The translations under genes were made by a program, and so were the position numbers. A stretch of 8,951 nucleotides of DNA from an uncultured Veillonellaceae bacterium (GTDB lineage Bacteria > Bacillota > Negativicutes > Veillonellales > Negativicoccaceae). The stretch spans positions 1 to 8,951 of the forward strand of contig USPU01000033.1 in assembly GCA_900556745.1 (NCBI GenBank), read 5' to 3'. Shown here piece by piece: positions 7,752 through 8,951 of the stretch (position 1 is the stretch's first letter; the number at the start of each line of letters is the position of its first letter). Under the pieces are notes generated by a model. That model was not told the DNA's origin, ran no database searches, and saw only the letters and a program-made list of their open reading frames with translations.

Positions 7752-8213
7752 TTAACTTTCGTGTTTTGCTTCCTGAAAGCGACGCAAAATCACACCGCGA
7801 TCATGGGCGGAAAGTTCATGCCACGTGACCGGAATCACGCTCATCCCGCCATGGCGATTGACTACATATAATTCGCGCCATGTCTCCGACACGCCGACAA
7901 CCGATCGGTATTCCACCGTGGCGGTCGTTTTTTTGCCGAACGTCTCCCCAAGCAAACCGCGGAGCGTCGTCGACCGCAACGTGACTTCCATCGTCTCGGC
8001 ATCGAGCACGACAAGCACGCGCTTAGCGCTGTGAATCAACCAAACGCAAACTAAAACGGCCAGGGCGTATTCCCCTTGTAAAAGGGAACGCGGCGTCATC
8101 ACCATTTGCATGCCGAACACAATGCCCATCGCCGTGTAAATGAGTTGGAACGGAGCCGCCGCACGCACGGATGTCTCCAAAGTAATTTTCGTTAATGATT
8201 TTCGTTCCTGCAT
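7752..8213 (-). CDS. Small membrane protein with a PH-like C-terminal region, function unknown
   Basis: The 153-residue protein starts with a basic segment and has two hydrophobic helices near residues 20-41 (PFQLIYTAMGIVFGMQMVM) and 48-66 (EYALAVLVCVWLIHS). A soluble part of ~85 residues, rich in beta-strand-like alternation, follows (VLVVLDAETMEVTLRS to IPVTWHELSAHDRG) and ends in an amphipathic helix. This layout resembles bacterial PH-domain/YcxB-like membrane proteins, but I recognise no specific family member and assign no reaction. A strong AAGGAGG site lies five bases before the ATG, and a good promoter at 8230-8258 precedes it. It is the first gene of the probable - strand operon with cobN (25 nt downstream) and the mscS-type gene, so it may be membrane-associated with whatever CobN does there, though this is only context. 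The opposite-strand frame through it is a shadow. Confidence 0.75.
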   Translation of the reverse strand: MQERKSLTKITLETSVRAAAPFQLIYTAMGIVFGMQMVMTPRSLLQGEYALAVLVCVWLIHSAKRVLVVLDAETMEVTLRSTTLRGLLGETFGKKTTATVEYRSVVGVSETWRELYVVNRHGGMSVIPVTWHELSAHDRGVILRRFQEAKHES

Positions 8214-8229
8214 ACAGCCTCCTTATATT

Positions 8230-8258
8230 ATTGTAACGAACTCCTTCCCGACGGGCAA
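8230..8258 (-). promoter_or_regulatory. Promoter for the small membrane protein-cobN-mscS operon
   Basis: On the - strand TTGCCC (8258-8253) and TACAAT (8235-8230) are separated by exactly 17 bases, a good fit to the housekeeping sigma consensus. Transcription would start near 8222, only a few bases before the AAGGAGG ribosome site of the 153-residue gene, giving a very short leader. It is divergent from the + strand promoter about 33 bases away. Confidence 0.6.
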
Positions 8259-8290
8259 GGGTCATATGCGATCCGTCGCTTGTCGCGCGT

Positions 8291-8319
8291 TTGACACTGC
8301 TTTTTTCGTCAGGTATATT
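8291..8319 (+). promoter_or_regulatory. Strong consensus promoter for the nfeD-floA operon
   Basis: A perfect TTGACA (8291-8296) and TATATT (8314-8319) are separated by 17 bases, close to the ideal housekeeping promoter. The start of transcription would be near 8326, about 36 bases before the nfeD-like ATG. Three GGTAT repeats (8312, 8323, 8332) overlap and follow the -10; the second includes TATAAA, a possible alternative -10. The promoter match suggests constitutive, fairly strong expression. Confidence 0.75.
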
Positions 8320-8361
8320 CAAGGTATAAATGGTATTCTGCAGCGTCAGAAAGGAGCTACT

Positions 8362-8614
8362 ATGATACAACGAATCAGCGCGCTTCTTTGCAGCGCGTGT
8401 CTGTTGGGAATCGCCGCTACCGTCGCGGCTCCGCCGCCGCCCGTACCGCAGGCGATGCCCCCGACCGGCGGGCACTGCCAAAATCGACGGCCGTCTCTAT
8501 GATGTCGTGACGCAGGGCGAGTTCATCCCGCGCGGTACACCGATTATTGTGCGCCGCGTCATCGGTAATCGCATCATCGTTGCCGCGCGCTCCGATAGCG
8601 ACAACGAATTATAA
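8362..8614 (+). pseudogene. Short NfeD-like OB-fold gene with an apparent one-base frameshift
   Basis: AAGGAG (8351-8356) precedes an ATG at 8362. The first frame encodes a signal-like N-terminus (MIQRISALLCSACLLGIAAT, then VAA) and a proline-rich spacer, PPPPVPQAMPPTGG, then changes to unrelated residues and stops at 8502 after 46 codons. In the next frame the sequence continues as TAKIDGRLYDVVTQGEFIPR and GTPIIVRRVIGNRIIVAA, ending at a TAA at 8612-8614. This second part is the typical C-terminal OB-fold of NfeD proteins. Removing one G from GGCGGGCAC (8467-8475) joins the two into 83 residues. The second frame has no start codon of its own. NfeD proteins act with flotillin-like FloA, whose gene begins nine bases after the TAA. 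Even repaired, the protein is far shorter than YqeZ-type NfeD and lacks the ClpP-like protease and multi-helix regions. An assembly error, a real mutation, or less likely a programmed +1 shift would explain it. Confidence 0.8.
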
Positions 8615-8623
8615 GGAGGAAAT

Positions 8624-8951
8624 ATGGATTTTATTTTTCCGGGCTTCACCATTGTGCTGATTGTCTTTTTTATCCTGATTTTGCAGCATTTCGTGCCGAT
8701 CGGGTTGTGGATTTCCGCATTGGCGGCCGGCGTTCATATCAGCATCTTCGATCTCATCGGGATGCGCTTGCGTCGCGTGCCGCCGCGCGTGATCGTGTTG
8801 CCGCTCGTCAAAGGCTCGAAAGCGGGACTTGAGGTCAACGTCAACCAGCTGGAAGCGCACTACCTCGCCGGCGGTGATGTCGACCGCGTCGTCGACGCGC
8901 TGATCGCCGCGCACCGCGCTTCGATTCCGCTGACCTTCGAGCGCTCTGCCG
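8624..8951 (+). CDS. floA: FloA, flotillin-like membrane scaffold protein (3'-partial)
   Basis: The frame is open from the ATG at 8624 to the window end, giving 109 residues of a protein usually a little over 300 long. AAGGAGG (8613-8619) overlaps the stop of the upstream NfeD-like frame and sits four bases before the ATG, indicating translational coupling or at least one operon. Residues ~5-45 form the hydrophobic membrane hairpin ([13 protein letters not shown], then [19 protein letters not shown]). The conserved FloA/YqfA stretch follows: [60 protein letters not shown]. FloA organises membrane microdomains together with NfeD partners (yqeZ-yqfA in Bacillus). The SPFH domain is only begun and the C-terminal coiled coil lies beyond the window. 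Confidence 0.95.
   Translation, partial: MDFIFPGFTIVLIVFFILILQHFVPIGLWISALAAGVHISIFDLIGMRLRRVPPRVIVLPLVKGSKAGLEVNVNQLEAHYLAGGDVDRVVDALIAAHRASIPLTFERSA

Noticed and set aside
8140..8361. Upstream extension of the nfeD-like frame to an ATG at 8140
   Set aside because: It would run antisense through the 153-residue gene and across both promoters; the ATG at 8362 has a proper ribosome site and begins a signal peptide.

Overview
The window looks like chromosomal DNA from a moderately GC-rich, low-GC-type-related anaerobe, most plausibly a member of the Negativicutes or a nearby Firmicutes lineage. This is an inference from gene content: an Opu-type fused permease/binding-protein transporter, a large CobN-type chelatase, an nfeD-floA pair, strong AAGGAG-type ribosome binding sites and consensus sigma-A-like promoters. 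Nothing in the window identifies a species, and there are no tRNA or rRNA genes, CRISPR arrays, insertion sequences or phage genes.

Region 1-2990 (+ strand) holds two tandem paralogues of a fused ABC transporter protein, with an OpuB/OpuC-type permease at the N-terminus and a membrane-tethered substrate-binding domain at the C-terminus. The first copy lacks its 5' end. Each copy has its own rho-independent terminator, and the second has its own extended -10 promoter, a dyad in the promoter, and a ~150-nt leader containing an inverted repeat. The matching ATPase gene is not in view and may lie upstream of the window. The substrate could be glycine betaine/choline/carnitine or, in view of the fused architecture, ergothioneine (EgtUBC type).

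Region 2990-8213 (- strand, convergent with region 1) reads in transcription order: a small two-helix membrane protein with a PH-like C-terminal part, a 1220-residue CobN-type chelatase large subunit, and an MscS-type mechanosensitive channel. Gaps of 25 and 60 nt, with no terminator seen, suggest one transcript starting at a good promoter at 8230-8258 and ending at the shared bidirectional terminator at 2960-2989. MscS beside two Opu-type transporters gives the locus an osmotic-stress flavour, although the genes are on opposite strands.

Region 8214-8951 contains divergent promoters and then a + strand operon: a very short NfeD-like gene (signal peptide plus OB-fold) interrupted by an apparent one-base frameshift, followed at once by floA (flotillin-like membrane scaffold), which runs off the window end. 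NfeD and FloA are known partners in membrane microdomains. The frameshift is the most concrete anomaly of the window. The abrupt identity boundary between the two transporter copies and the structured leader are the next most interesting points. I did not find a clearly new multi-gene system.
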